Of a DNA stretch of 47,382 nucleotides, positions 31,832 to 41,953 are shown in pieces. Within the stretch, counting starts at the first letter, position 1, and each line of letters begins with the position of its first letter. The notes beneath the pieces are model-generated. The model was not told where the DNA came from and did not search any database. It was given only the letters and a program-made list of their open reading frames with translations. The DNA is taken from contig JNVV01000073.1 in assembly GCA_000733355.1 (NCBI GenBank), positions 1 through 47,382 of the forward strand. Direction: 5' to 3'. Origin of the DNA: Falciphora oryzae. Lineage: Eukaryota > Ascomycota > Sordariomycetes > Magnaporthales > Magnaporthaceae. Made by a program: the position numbers and the translations under genes.

Positions 31832-31836
<5 letters not shown>
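31768..31836 (+). repeat. (CTC)n-(CT)n-(CG)n microsatellite
   Basis: A CTC run passes into an uninterrupted CT run of over 40 bases, followed by a CG run. It forms the 3' tail of R3. Confidence 0.95.
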
Positions 31837-31838
<2 letters not shown>

Positions 31839-32383
31839 CGCAGTGCCGGCACGATATGTAATTGGCCTTTGCTATTGGACGCGGTCGCGCCGACGGGTGT
31901 CTCAAATTGTCATCTCCTGCACCGATCGATGTCGGTGCCTGCATATACTACGGTGCGGGCAGTGTACCCCCGGGGGGACAAATGATTGGAATGAAAAGAT
32001 GGAGGGCGAAAAGTCGCCCCTGAGCTGGGCGTAAAGTTTATGCGCTTTCATTCGCACTGCAGTCGCAAATCGCCTGCGCCCCCGAATATCCAAACCGGCG
32101 AGGCTGAGCAAATGGGGTGAAGGACACACAAACAGGGCATTTCAGCTGGAAGAGATTTTGCCAAACCTGTCCTAGCTGGTTTCGACACCGTACTTGGTCG
32201 TTGCAGGTATGGCTCAGCCACAACGAGACGAGATGCTGCCTAGCGTCTAAATACGCAGCACTCGCCGAGCGTCCCTGGCGTCCGTAAGCCTGCTTCTCTC
32301 TCCCACCTAACGTTGACCGTTGCTGCCCCCGGGTACAACACACATGCGGGCTGTTGTTGGGTTCCAGGTCGTCTTGACGCAGG
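31832..32383. other. Upstream region of the SesB-like gene
   Basis: No gene seen. Probably promoter and leader of the gene at 32384. Confidence 0.4.
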
Positions 32384-34465
32384 ATGAGTTCCAGCTTCTT
32401 CAAGAAGATGAAGGCCAATGAGGACAGTCAGCGGCAGCCGGTGGACTCCAGGGGCAGCGAGATTCCGGAAGAACCCCCGGTGTCCCATGACTTCGATGCT
32501 CAGCCCCATGGCCTCTTCGTTCTGCATCCCACCGCCGAGGTGCACTTTGAGCCAGAGGCGATAGAAGTGGAGTGAGTGCGCCTACATATTTAGGGCCCGT
32601 TTGATACCATGCAAAGCCTCTGTCAAAGGGGGCTGCCCTCGGTATCCCAAAGGCTGACAAAGCAGCAGCATCGTAGCCATCCACGGGTTGAATGGCAGCG
32701 CAAGAAATACGTGGACCGATCCAGCCACTGGCGACTCCTGGCTCGAGGACCAGCTACCAGATGCCATCCCGACGTCGAGGATCATGACGTTCGGATACGA
32801 CTCCGGCTGGCTTTCAGCAGGCCGAGGTCGGGCATTGACAACTTCTCTCGCGACCTGTTGAACAGACTCAGAGTTGCAAGGAACAGCTACGAGGTGGAGT
32901 TCTCGCAGCCTTTGTGCCTTTCCTACTTGTCCCAGTTGCTAACCCAAAGCATCCTACCTTAAGGTCTTCGTCGCCCATAGCCTTGGCGGAATCATTGTCA
33001 AGAAGGTGAGGAACACGGCAAAACTGCCAGCGCAGCACCCAACGCCTGAGGGCCTCCTCACTGGCCAACGGCCGTTTGTGGCACAGGCCCTTGTCATGGC
33101 ACACGAGGACGCAGATCGGTTCGGAGCAATCCTCGGATCCACTGTCGGCATCGCCTTCGTGGGAACGCCGCGCCGTGGATCGGAGATGGTGAAGTGAACA
33201 GCTCTCCTAACCAACGTGATCAACGTCGCCAGTTTCGGCCAAGGCATCCGGAAGACGCTGCTGAAGAACCTCGACGTCGATTCCGCCGTGCTTACGGAGA
33301 TATCCAGGCAATTTGCGCCTCGGGTAAAGCCACCAATGATGATCATGAGTTTCATTGAGCAGCAGATTGAGCGGCCGCTGACAACACTGGTATTGCTGCC
33401 CTGAAGCTCGTCTCCTTATCTCCTAGCATACAGGCAACGACATGTTAACCAAAACCGGCCATCGTCAAGGTTGTTCCCGAACACTCAGCCATCCTCGGTT
33501 TGCACAACGAGAGGGTCATTCCGCTGAACGCGCATCATCGAAGCATCTGCAGGTTCCGTGGCGCTCGGGACCAAAACTACATCCTGGTCGAGGCAGCCAT
33601 TAAAGAGCTGGCATTTGGAGGTGGGCAAGGCTGCAGGAACCGAACCACGAGTTGAGGCAAACTGACTCTCGAAACACAGATGCATTCATGAAGGACCCAC
33701 CTGAGCTCTTGAAGAGGGCTGTGAGGGATCCAGACGAGATCCTGCCCGGTGCGCTGAACGCGCTGATCGCGGTTGGGGACAGTAATATCATTCATCGCAG
33801 CGCGGAGTTCGTAGGTCTATTCCTAATATTAATACCCCTCCTCCCTCCTTTTTCTCCGGAAATTTAATGACTGTAACGCTTTCCAAGTTTGGCAGCGCGA
33901 GCCCAGAGCTAACCCTTGTATTTTGCCAAGGCCTATACTGTTGATCGCTCCGTCGCCACCGGCGCGTTGGCAACATCCAGCGACATGTATTCAAGCCCTG
34001 CCCTTGCCACCGTTCCAGCATCTGGTACGCCTTCCACTTCTGCCGGCTCCGCATCAGGTATCCAGACGCCGTGTACCTCCCTCGACGGCTTGTCACGCAA
34101 GCCAGATGACCCCGTGATCCGACGGGTGTCTAGCGAGGCATCTGTCCAAGAGCCGGCAGAGATGCTCAACCTTCGTATCGATGGCCTCCGCACCGCGTTG
34201 ACACTGGGAAACTATGACAGTGGGCCACAGTCCTGTATCCTTCAGCTGCCTGGAGACACGCCCTTCTGCGAACAACAGGGTACATTGGAGGAGGCTGTTC
34301 TAGGTATGCTGGTTTTTGTCAAGTGGTTACTGGAGCCTCTCTAGGACCCAAAGTAGCGCACCTGCTGATGAACACCCTCCTATAGACTTGAGACGGATCG
34401 ATGGCTTCAGCTTCTCCGGGCAAGAAGGGTACACCGACCGCATCTGGCAAGACGTGCTCGTTTGA
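32384..34465 (+). pseudogene. SesB-like serine esterase (alpha/beta hydrolase) with two lesions
   Basis: Eight exons fit GT-AG rules and mutual phase: 32384-32571, 32666-32893, 32964-33005, 33087-33389, 33470-33620, 33680-33810, 33931-34303, 34386-34465. Exon 2 gives I-V-A-I-H-G-L-N-G, typical of SesB-type hydrolases. Exon 3 carries the nucleophile elbow A-H-S-L-G-G. Later exons give F-V-G-T-P-R-R-G-S and A-H-H-R-S-I-C-R-F, the conserved end of the esterase. SesB is used in fungal NLRs as an effector domain and also occurs alone. Breaks: a 1-nt deletion near 32808-32812 and TGA at 33195-33197 where relatives usually have Trp. All later exons remain in frame, so the damage is recent, or the two sites are assembly errors. 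About 200 residues after the esterase, Ser/Thr-rich in the middle, are unrecognised. The gene ends 23 bases from the convergent BTB gene. Confidence 0.8.
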
Positions 34466-34488
34466 TGTCCATCCATTCTTCGCTTCAC

Positions 34489-35671
34489 TCATCCTTTTTT
34501 TTTTCGAATGACTAGCCGCCGCGTCAGACTCTTCCAGTCTTCCCACCTGTTCCAGTCTACATTTACATCTTTTATGCTGAAGCCGTTTATATCTTCGAAT
34601 TCAATCCTTTCCCGAACCATATGTGTGAGATTGCAGGAATGCTCTCGGCAGTGTGGATGATATACTCCTGCCGGACGATCGCACCAAGAAGGAGACCGAA
34701 TCTCTAGTGCCGCCTTTAACGCCGTAGTAAGGGAAATTTCTGGGGGGCATAGCCAAGAGCGCAAGTTTTGAGCATGCGTTCCCTTGACAAGTGCGCCAAG
34801 CGACATTGATGAACATGCGACTGAGCACCCGGCCCGCCCTTCACAAAGGTCCAGATGCAGTTTGTCGAGCTGATGGATGATGTCGCCAATGAATTGTTCC
34901 CTCAAACGGGCGATCAAGTCTAGACAGCAAATTAGCCGGTAAGCTGACGATAAAAGGGGTAATTATTTGAAGTAATTACTTACCGATAATCTTTTTCGGT
35001 ATCGGAAGATCGAGTGTTTCGAGTCGTTTTCGGCTTTGCCGCAAAGCGATTGTGGTTACATTTTTGAAGATTTCGTCTCGACTAAATACCCATGATATGA
35101 GGAGCCAAAGGATAAGGCCTTCTGAGAGCCCCTTTGGTTGTGCCAATTTTCCAATCCATGTTTCTACTGCGAAATCAACCGCTTCGTGGCATTTGTAATA
35201 ATCCACCAAAACGGCAATTTTCGCTAGCAGCTCCAGACTTATAAATCTGGGAACATGGTGGGACTGCCCGTGGATGACACGTAAGAGGATGAGTAAGGCT
35301 TCTGGGTCCCAACCCTCAGCGTCTACGACAGGATCCGTCGCTTCTAGCCAGGGGCCATTTAGCATAGACTCGAAGTATGACGAGGCGAGGGTGAGGTGTT
35401 TCGAGGAGAGTCGGAATCGGATTTCTTGTTGACGCGAAGGGATGGACGACTCGATCACTGACTTGAGCTCGATAGGCTCAGGGTTGGCATCAGCTCGGGA
35501 CTCGGCATTGGCTGCAGCGGAGCCGGGTTCGATATCGGGCTCAGGCTCGACAGCAGGCTCAGGCTCAGGTTCGGCTGCGGGCTCGGCTGTTGACGATGTT
35601 GCAAATGGCGCGTTTGGATTGCGAAGAATCAGAGTAACATCTCCGCGGGGATCGAGCTGGTGATCCCACAT
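34489..35671 (-). CDS. BTB/POZ-domain protein
   Basis: Two exons on the minus strand, 35671-34984 and 34919-34489 (1119 nt, 372 residues), with a 64-base GTAAGT...TAG intron. After D-V-T-L-I-L-R an acidic Glu/Pro/Ala repeat (about residues 28-55) interrupts the domain. The BTB fold resumes with F-R-L-S-S-K-H-L-T-L-A-S-S-Y-F and continues through a helical part with a conserved V-D-Y-Y-K-C-H. Exon 2 holds the usual fungal C-terminal extension (S-L-G-A-L-V-K and E-I-R-S-P-S-W, then a Cys/His patch). Such proteins are very common in Pezizomycotina accessory regions; partners are unknown. No lesion is seen. The insertion inside the BTB fold is a peculiarity of this protein. Confidence 0.82.
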
Positions 35672-36042
35672 GACGTTATGAAATGGGGATCAAAGCTGTT
35701 GCATGGAAACGTGAGAAAGTGACAGCCCGATGGAGCAGCACAAACATTCAAGGTAGTCAAAATTTATACACTTCCCCGCACACGCACCGACCCAACGGTG
35801 AGTCATCCGATGCGGGGTTCGCGCAGGTGGTTGGCGGGGAAGGGGGGCTCCAGCTACTGCCGCTGCTCCGTCTGGCCCCACGTGAGTCCTCGTCACAGAG
35901 CGATTAGGATCGCGAACCGACTGGCCCCGATCCGCCAATTCGTTTTAAACTGAGGGTCAAGGCATTATATGCTTCCTACTGTGCAATATATGGACATCCG
36001 AATTATCGACTGCCTCGTGTGTTGAACTAATATCCGGCTGGG
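35672..36042. other. Spacer upstream of the BTB gene
   Basis: Likely promoter of the minus-strand BTB gene. No other feature. Confidence 0.4.
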
Positions 36043-37040
36043 CTAGCGACGACGCACTTGTTGCGGGCCGCCCGGGCTGATGGCGGCTCTCGTGAACGCT
36101 TCGTGCAGCAGCGTCTGGCACAAAGCCCTTGACAATTTTTTTTTTAAGTGCCGCTTCAGCGCCCGCTCTTCTCCCTTCGGCAACAGGCACTTCTCGCAGC
36201 AGTCCTCCGCCCCGCCAGATTCCTCATCTCCAAGCGCCCGCCCGATCCGATCAACGTGCTTGTCACTGCGCAGTGGTATGATGGTTGGGACACCTGGGCT
36301 GTGCACCGAGTGAAACAGGGGCTGCGCTGGCAGCGGCGACTTCAACCTCGCGGACGAGGACCAGGTAAGTGGCTTCCTTCCCGCCTTCGTTCGCCTTGCA
36401 GGCGCCCCCGGGCAAGCGTGTGGCGGACCGGTGCTGACCACCAAATAGAGTCATTGTCTTGATCACGTCCGCCCGCAGCAGCAGCAGCAACAACGACAGG
36501 TGGCGTTTGGAGGTGAGAGATGGTGGGCAATGCGCGGGTCCGACTCGTACTTCATAAGGTGATAGCAAGTCCGCAAGCAGCCCGGTGCCGCCCGACGGAT
36601 ACGCTTTCCACTTCCTCCACTTCCTCCACGGGCGGGCTCCGCGCAGAGATGGTCCTTCCAGAATGCGTACGAACCGATGCACCGCGGAGGCGGCTTGATA
36701 AAATGCGGTCGTAGATGTGGAGCTTCAGGTCCTCCGTGACAGCAATGATGCGCCGTTCACCAGCTGCCGGTGGAGCGACAACATGTTCCCGCCGTCCTGT
36801 TTCGGCATCCACCAGACCTTGTCGGCGACCCGGTCCGGATCGGGGCTTCGGGACAGTCTCCGGCTCTCGTTGCCTCGGGCTCACAGACACCAAGCTCGAA
36901 TCTGGCTCATTTCATCCTATGGATCGAGTATTTCGGCCCTTTCACTGCGACTTTTGTCATCGTAATGCCGCGATGGCCGAAACCTTTCCATTCTTGGGCC
37001 ATTCCTGCCAGGCCTTAGCTCCTGTCAAGACATAGCAACG
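36043..37040 (-). other. Coding-like but unidentified segment, minus strand
   Basis: Open minus-strand pieces at 36444-36043 and 36893-36552 have coding-like composition (for example E-D-L-K-L-H-I-Y-D-R near 36700, and a Lys/Arg-rich end C-C-E-K-C-L-L-P-K near 36200), but they are in different frames and match no family I know. It could be a decayed gene or exons of an unknown one. Confidence 0.3.
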
Positions 37041-37071
37041 TTTCGTTCACTTTGAGCCAACTCATTATCAG

Positions 37072-39544
37072 TCAGACCCGCCTCACGCGCTTTAGCTCGG
37101 CCTTTCGCCCTGGGTAATCACCCCATTGCACCGAGATACCCACCGAGGCGTCGCCGGGGCTTCGCAGCCGCATCCTGACGACCCGCGACCCATTGGCGCA
37201 GCCCACCGTGAGATCCCGTGTGCTCGGGATATCTGCGACATCCATGATCTGTGTCGTGCCGGCCCCGCCGTCGCCATCGTCCCCAATTCTCGCCACCCGC
37301 AGACGGCCCGCTGCCACCGCAGCGCAGTCGAAAAGGAGCGAGAGCTTCCCCAGCTTCAGCTCGAACAGCAAGGATCCGATTCCCATGTGGTGCTCGTACG
37401 GGAGGCCGGACTCCTCCAGGTGGAGACTCGAGATGGCACTGCTGCTGCTGCTGCTGAACATCTCAGGCGGGGGTGATATTTCCTTCCCCTCCTCGGCATC
37501 CGACTCTGCACCACATGCGCCAGACGCGTCAGAGCCCTCCGCCATGTTTTGCTGATCTCCTTCTGGTGTGCGAATGGTCGTGCTGGACGAGGAAGTCGAG
37601 AGCGATGATATTACGGTGTGCATTTCGGGCTCACTTTCGGTCAGGGCCTGTCTGCGTCGCGGTGGAAGCGCCCGATAACAACGACGCTGCCCAATTTTCA
37701 CAAGGGTTCCCGCGGGGTCCACGTTTTCCGCGCCTCTTTATCTCTGCAACCATCTCGCCAACGACGTTCTGGAAGACTGCCGCTGCTGCCGGCGGCATGA
37801 GGGTGCCCTGCGGGATAGTCCACTTGGAGTAAAGCTTGCCATGGCTTCCAGAGATTCCATACCCGCCCAACTTTCTGATCAAGGATCCGCAGAGGTAGCA
37901 GGCGTACTTGCTCGCTCCAATTGCTCGCGGCGACGACCGGGCGGCGGCGTCGCGGTGCTTCTCATACCACAGGACGAGCTGCACCTCGGCGTGCACGCGG
38001 CACTCCCGCTTCGCCCCCGGCACGCCCACCATGCCGTAGGCCGGCCCCCGGAGCACCCGTATCTTGCGCAGCAAGCGTTGGTACCGCGGCCTCCGGGCCA
38101 GTCTTGCCAGGTCCCTGCAGAGGCCATAGTACCCGGCCAGCTTGTCAAGTCGATCGAGCAGACGCTGGTTCGTCACTTGGTTGGGCTCCCTGGACGTCAG
38201 CCGAAGCGATTTACACTCGTCAGAAGAGATCTCGAACGCTTGTTTGACCGCACGACTTGTATTGTTTGTTCGAGGCCCACTCGTCTGGAGCGTCTTCTGG
38301 AGCATTTCGAGATCTTGGACGAGCGTCGGCGACGCCATTCCTCGAGCCTCCCAGCTCGGCCATGGCCGCGCGAATTTTGCTCGCAAGACTCTGGCCCTCA
38401 TTACCCGATGTCTTCATCCGTTCGCAGATGCGGCTGCTGGCGAGCGTCAACACCTGCCCAAGAATCCCTTCCCTGAAGGCTGCGCGTTTCATATCTGCCA
38501 CGACTTCTAGTGTCAGGACATGTGGACTTCGATAGGCTCAGAGGAAGCCTCAAGCAAATTTGTTGTCCACCCTTCCTTGCATAGGCGCTCAAGGTGTTCG
38601 CCACATCCTGCAGACGTGAGGCAGCTTGGTCCACGGGGCCCTCGTTGCTCGCCCTCTGATGGCGAGGCCATCGTCGGTCTCCTCCAAGCAGGCCGCAGGG
38701 ACGCGATGGGCGCCCTTTTTGTCGTGAGCAAGAAAGGCGAAGTGGTTCGTTAGCCTGAACTCGTCGCCGATATCGAGGACGTGCTGGCCGCTCCCAGCAG
38801 CCGCCGTCCGGAGACCGTCGCCACGAGGTATCTCGTACCGAATGAGCTCATGGCACTGGGCGCCGTCGAGCGAGGAAGTGAGTTGGTGAAACAGTGGCGC
38901 CGCCCTGGTCTCCAGATACTCGCAGACATCGCTTAGCGCAATTTTGGGGGAGCGCGGTGGCGCGTGTCCCCGATCAATATGACAACATCTTGATAAACAC
39001 AGGCGAGCGTCGTGTAGGCAGCCGTGCTCACGATCGAAGAAACAGGCCACCACGGGGCGTCGCTATTGACGGGGGAGGGCCTCCCGCCATGGGAAGGCTC
39101 GCCCGTCCGCCCTATCCGAGGCTGCGTGCATGTGCGGAGGGCCTCCCTCCCGCATGGGCGCGGCCCACATAGGCGACCGACTTGAACGAATGGGATCCGA
39201 CATGTCGCCGCGCCGCACCGGTGAGTCGGCAGCCCCATATTCCGGGCGTCACAGAGTCAAGTCTCCAGCTTCCCCCCTTTTGTAATGTAGGCCTGGACAT
39301 CCCGCGTGAAAGCGGCCAGCTCGGCATGCTTTGATAGGGCCTCGAGTTCAAGGACAGGCGCCACCACCAAGCTCAACGGGACCTCCTGAACTTTGCCCCA
39401 TACTACCGCTTTGATGCTATGGCCTCCGTTTGGCCGGCCGCCATACGCGCCCCGTCTTCCCGACCGTGTATGAGGCCTGGATTGCTTCCTGGCTTGAGCC
39501 ATCAACTCAAATGCTGCATTGTGCAGAGTGAATGAGGCGTGCAT
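37072..39544 (-). pseudogene. OTT_1508-type cytidine-deaminase-like gene with several frame breaks
   Basis: The diagnostic part lies at 38401-37631: V-H-A-E-V-Q-L-V-L-W-Y-E with the zinc-binding His and catalytic Glu (about 37993-37960), and Y-A-C-Y-L-C-G with the C-x2-C pair (about 37905-37885), then G-K-L-Y-S-K-W. This is the arrangement of the OTT_1508 deaminase family, common in fungi with unknown substrate and suggested roles in conflict systems. N-terminal sequence similar to that family continues upstream in other frames (38634-38401, 39053-38589, 39238-38933, 39544-39257). The C-terminal tail (37722-37072) is again in another frame, changing near 37720. No clear splice sites explain all the changes, so I call a pseudogene; a multi-exon gene with odd introns remains possible. 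It ends 250 bp from the transposon at 39792. Confidence 0.6.
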
Positions 39545-39791
39545 GTCGAAACAAGGTTTTCACCCTCTAAGAAGACCTAAGCCTCAGCCACAGCGGGGGA
39601 GGCTCACGCGGCCAACTGTGCCTTGAGGAACGAAAGGCTCTTAGAGGACGGGCTGCATGGACGTTAATTGTGGAAGCATTGGAGCTTTATGGTGTTGAAA
39701 CCGTGTAAAATCCCGAGGATGTTGTCAGTGAGCATTCGGAAGGTGGCTTTGCGTCGGGGCACTCCGACGGTGGGGTGATTCGAGAACGCCA
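39545..39791. other. Spacer before the two-gene transposon
   Basis: Nothing recognised. Confidence 0.4.
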
Positions 39792-39919
39792 CTGTCTGTT
39801 TAGAACCAAACCACAGTGGGTCCAACGGACCAGGGTGCACTCCCACCCACCCCCCTCGTTTTGCGGTGAAAATCGCGTTTTTTGAGGTGACGGCCTGGCC
39901 GGATCAACCAACGCGCGTT
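39792..39919 (+). repeat. Left terminal inverted repeat of the two-gene transposon
   Basis: 128 bases, pairing with 44474-44601 with a single mismatch (GAGG versus AAGG near 39884). Contains a C-rich run CCCACCCACCCCCC. Confidence 0.95.
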
Positions 39920-40000
39920 TAAAGCAAAGCTCGAGGATGCATCTCGAAATCGCGCCTACCGGTATCGGGATTGAATCCACGAGGTCAGCAAAGCGATATA

Positions 40001-41561
40001 ATGGCGCCACATCTATCGATCCAGCAAAAGAACAGCGTATGCATCCTGCTCGAGCTTTGCGTACCGGCTAAACGTATAGCGGCGGCGCTCGACCTTAATA
40101 AACGACGGGTTTATAATTATCAGCGCAAGTATAAAATCACTAGCAACCCTTTCCCACCTGGGAAATCTTTTGGGAATGCCGTCAAATTACCTCACGCGGT
40201 ACTGCTCGTACGCCTCTCGCTTTCTCGCCCTCCGCCGCGACGTCGTTTTTTGGAAGTATTTGCTAATTTTGACTGCCAGTCGCTACTGGACCTGCTTAGG
40301 GATAAACCCTGCTTATTCCTCGACGAAATGCAGTGGTAGCTGGCCCTCGAAAAGCACGTATACGTCTCGATCCCGACGATCTCGGTGCGCCTAAAGGAAC
40401 AAGGGTGGTCCAACAAAAAGCTGTACCACGTAGCTAGTTAGCGAGATAAAGAGTTACGCGTTAATTGGGAGAGGAAAATCAGCGCGTTTACTGCCGAGAT
40501 GTTCGTTTTTTGCGATGAATCTGGGCTGGATCGACGAGATGCAGCGAGGCGTACTGGTTGGGCACCGCGGGGAGTTTCTCCTTACGAACGGCACCCTTTC
40601 GATAGAGGGAAGCGATTTCATATCTTGCCTGCGATCTCGATCACCGGTGTAACACCCCACACAGAACCATGGCCAGCAGCCGCAGGGGACGCCACCGGTG
40701 ACCACAAAAGAGGCCTCCGGGTGGTAGCCGGAGGGGCGCAAGCCCTGACGGATGTGCGGATCAGGAGAGTTTAACTTTGCGACACGCGCGCCGATCAGCC
40801 CCCGCAAATCAGCCCGGCCCGGAACCTTAAAAAGAACGAAACACATCCGGCTCCGACGGACGCCGCGGAGGAGGCAGTGTGCCGATAACAACCGAAAGGC
40901 AGGCCCCGACGGACGCCACGGAAGAGGAGGCGCGCCGACGACAGCCGAAGGACGGACGGAGGGCTAAAGCATAAAGAGGGCTCGAAAGACCCCCTGTGAA
41001 GGAGGTTAGGAAGGCAAGCTATCGTTTCTGTTTCTACCTACACCATAAACTTGTTAAGCCCTGCACGAATACAACTGTTAAGCTGCTGAACCTTTGAGAC
41101 CTCCTTGCGAAAACCCCCCTTTTCCAGGCCTGACACTACTGTAGCTGGCTATAGTAGGGCTAAGGCCTGTTACAACCGGTTTCGTCTGCGAATTAATATA
41201 CGAAAGCCATACAAACGCTAATGGGTTTATTTTTTGGCTAAAACAAGATCTATTTCCTCGCATGGATAGATTCCCTGCCCCTAAAAGTATCTTGGTTATG
41301 GATAACGCGTTTTGGCATAAAAACCCTCGCGTTAAGTTGGCTTGTTAGGAAGCTGGCGTTTTGCTGCTGTTTCTACCACCCTACTTACCAAATTACAACC
41401 CGATCGAAGCTTTTTTTAAGGACCTAAAAACGGCTGTTAAACGTTGCGGGAAATACGAAAAAAGCGAAAAAATATCAAAGGATAAGTTTAAGCAATTCCT
41501 ATTAGATATCGCGACCGCTCGAGGATTTTATATAAAAGCGATTAAAAGGTATTTCAAATAA
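40001..41561 (+). pseudogene. DDE_3 (Tc1/IS630-like) transposase, split by a solo LTR
   Basis: Coding pieces 40001-40647 and 41180-41561 join in frame across the LTR insertion to 1029 nt (342 residues). An N-terminal helix-turn-helix (A-A-A-L-D-L-N-K-R-R) is followed by F-L-D-E-M-Q-W and C-D-E-S-G-L-D (first catalytic Asp, about 40511). After the insertion come V-M-D-N-A-F-W-H (second Asp, about 41299) and L-P-P-Y-L-P-N-Y-N-P-I-E (Glu, about 41405), giving D-34-E spacing. Three stops, all TAG (near 40337, 40439 and 41347), interrupt an otherwise full-length frame. Family known from many fungal Tc1-like elements. The enzyme would cut at the 128-bp ends. The three acidic residues are still encoded, so loss of function comes from the stops and the LTR. 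Confidence 0.88.
40648..41174 (+). repeat. Solo LTR (527 bp) in the transposase gene
   Basis: Starts TGTAACACCCC and ends GGCCTGTTACA, with target duplication ACCGG at 40643-40647 and 41175-41179. Far less RIP-altered than its relative at 15477-16012. It contains repeated GACGGACGCC-type words (about 40855-40960). The parent retrotransposon is not in the window. Strand is given by the word order shared with the other copy and may be the reverse of transcription. Confidence 0.93.
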
Positions 41562-41953
41562 GCGAAAGTGCTATAGAAAAACGGCTAGGAAAAAGGCGTT
41601 GCAGTTGATTATATAGAATTGTATCAAAAAGAATATGCTAAATTTTTTAGCGGTATATTAAAGTAAATCAACGTGCCGATTTCCAAGCGATCGTTAAAAA
41701 CCTTCCTTATATATATTTCGCCCAGGCTTTTCATTTTGTTACCGGATCGAGCCCTCGTTGCTATAGCTGTTGTCGTTGGTAAGATTTTGGCTCGAAAAAG
41801 GTATCGTTTATCGCGTTGTGGGAAATGGTGGCGGAAGGAAGCTATCGAGGTTGTTGGCATTTATAAAGGGATTTTGGATAGGATCGCGTTAAATAAAAAG
41901 ATCTGCGGGGAAAATTAATCGTAAATAAGCATTCCGTTTAGATATTAAAATAA

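Noticed and set aside
41673..41918. Separate small gene on the plus strand after the transposase
   Set aside because: It overlaps the possible extension of ORF2 on the other strand and has no homologous look; treated as a shadow frame.
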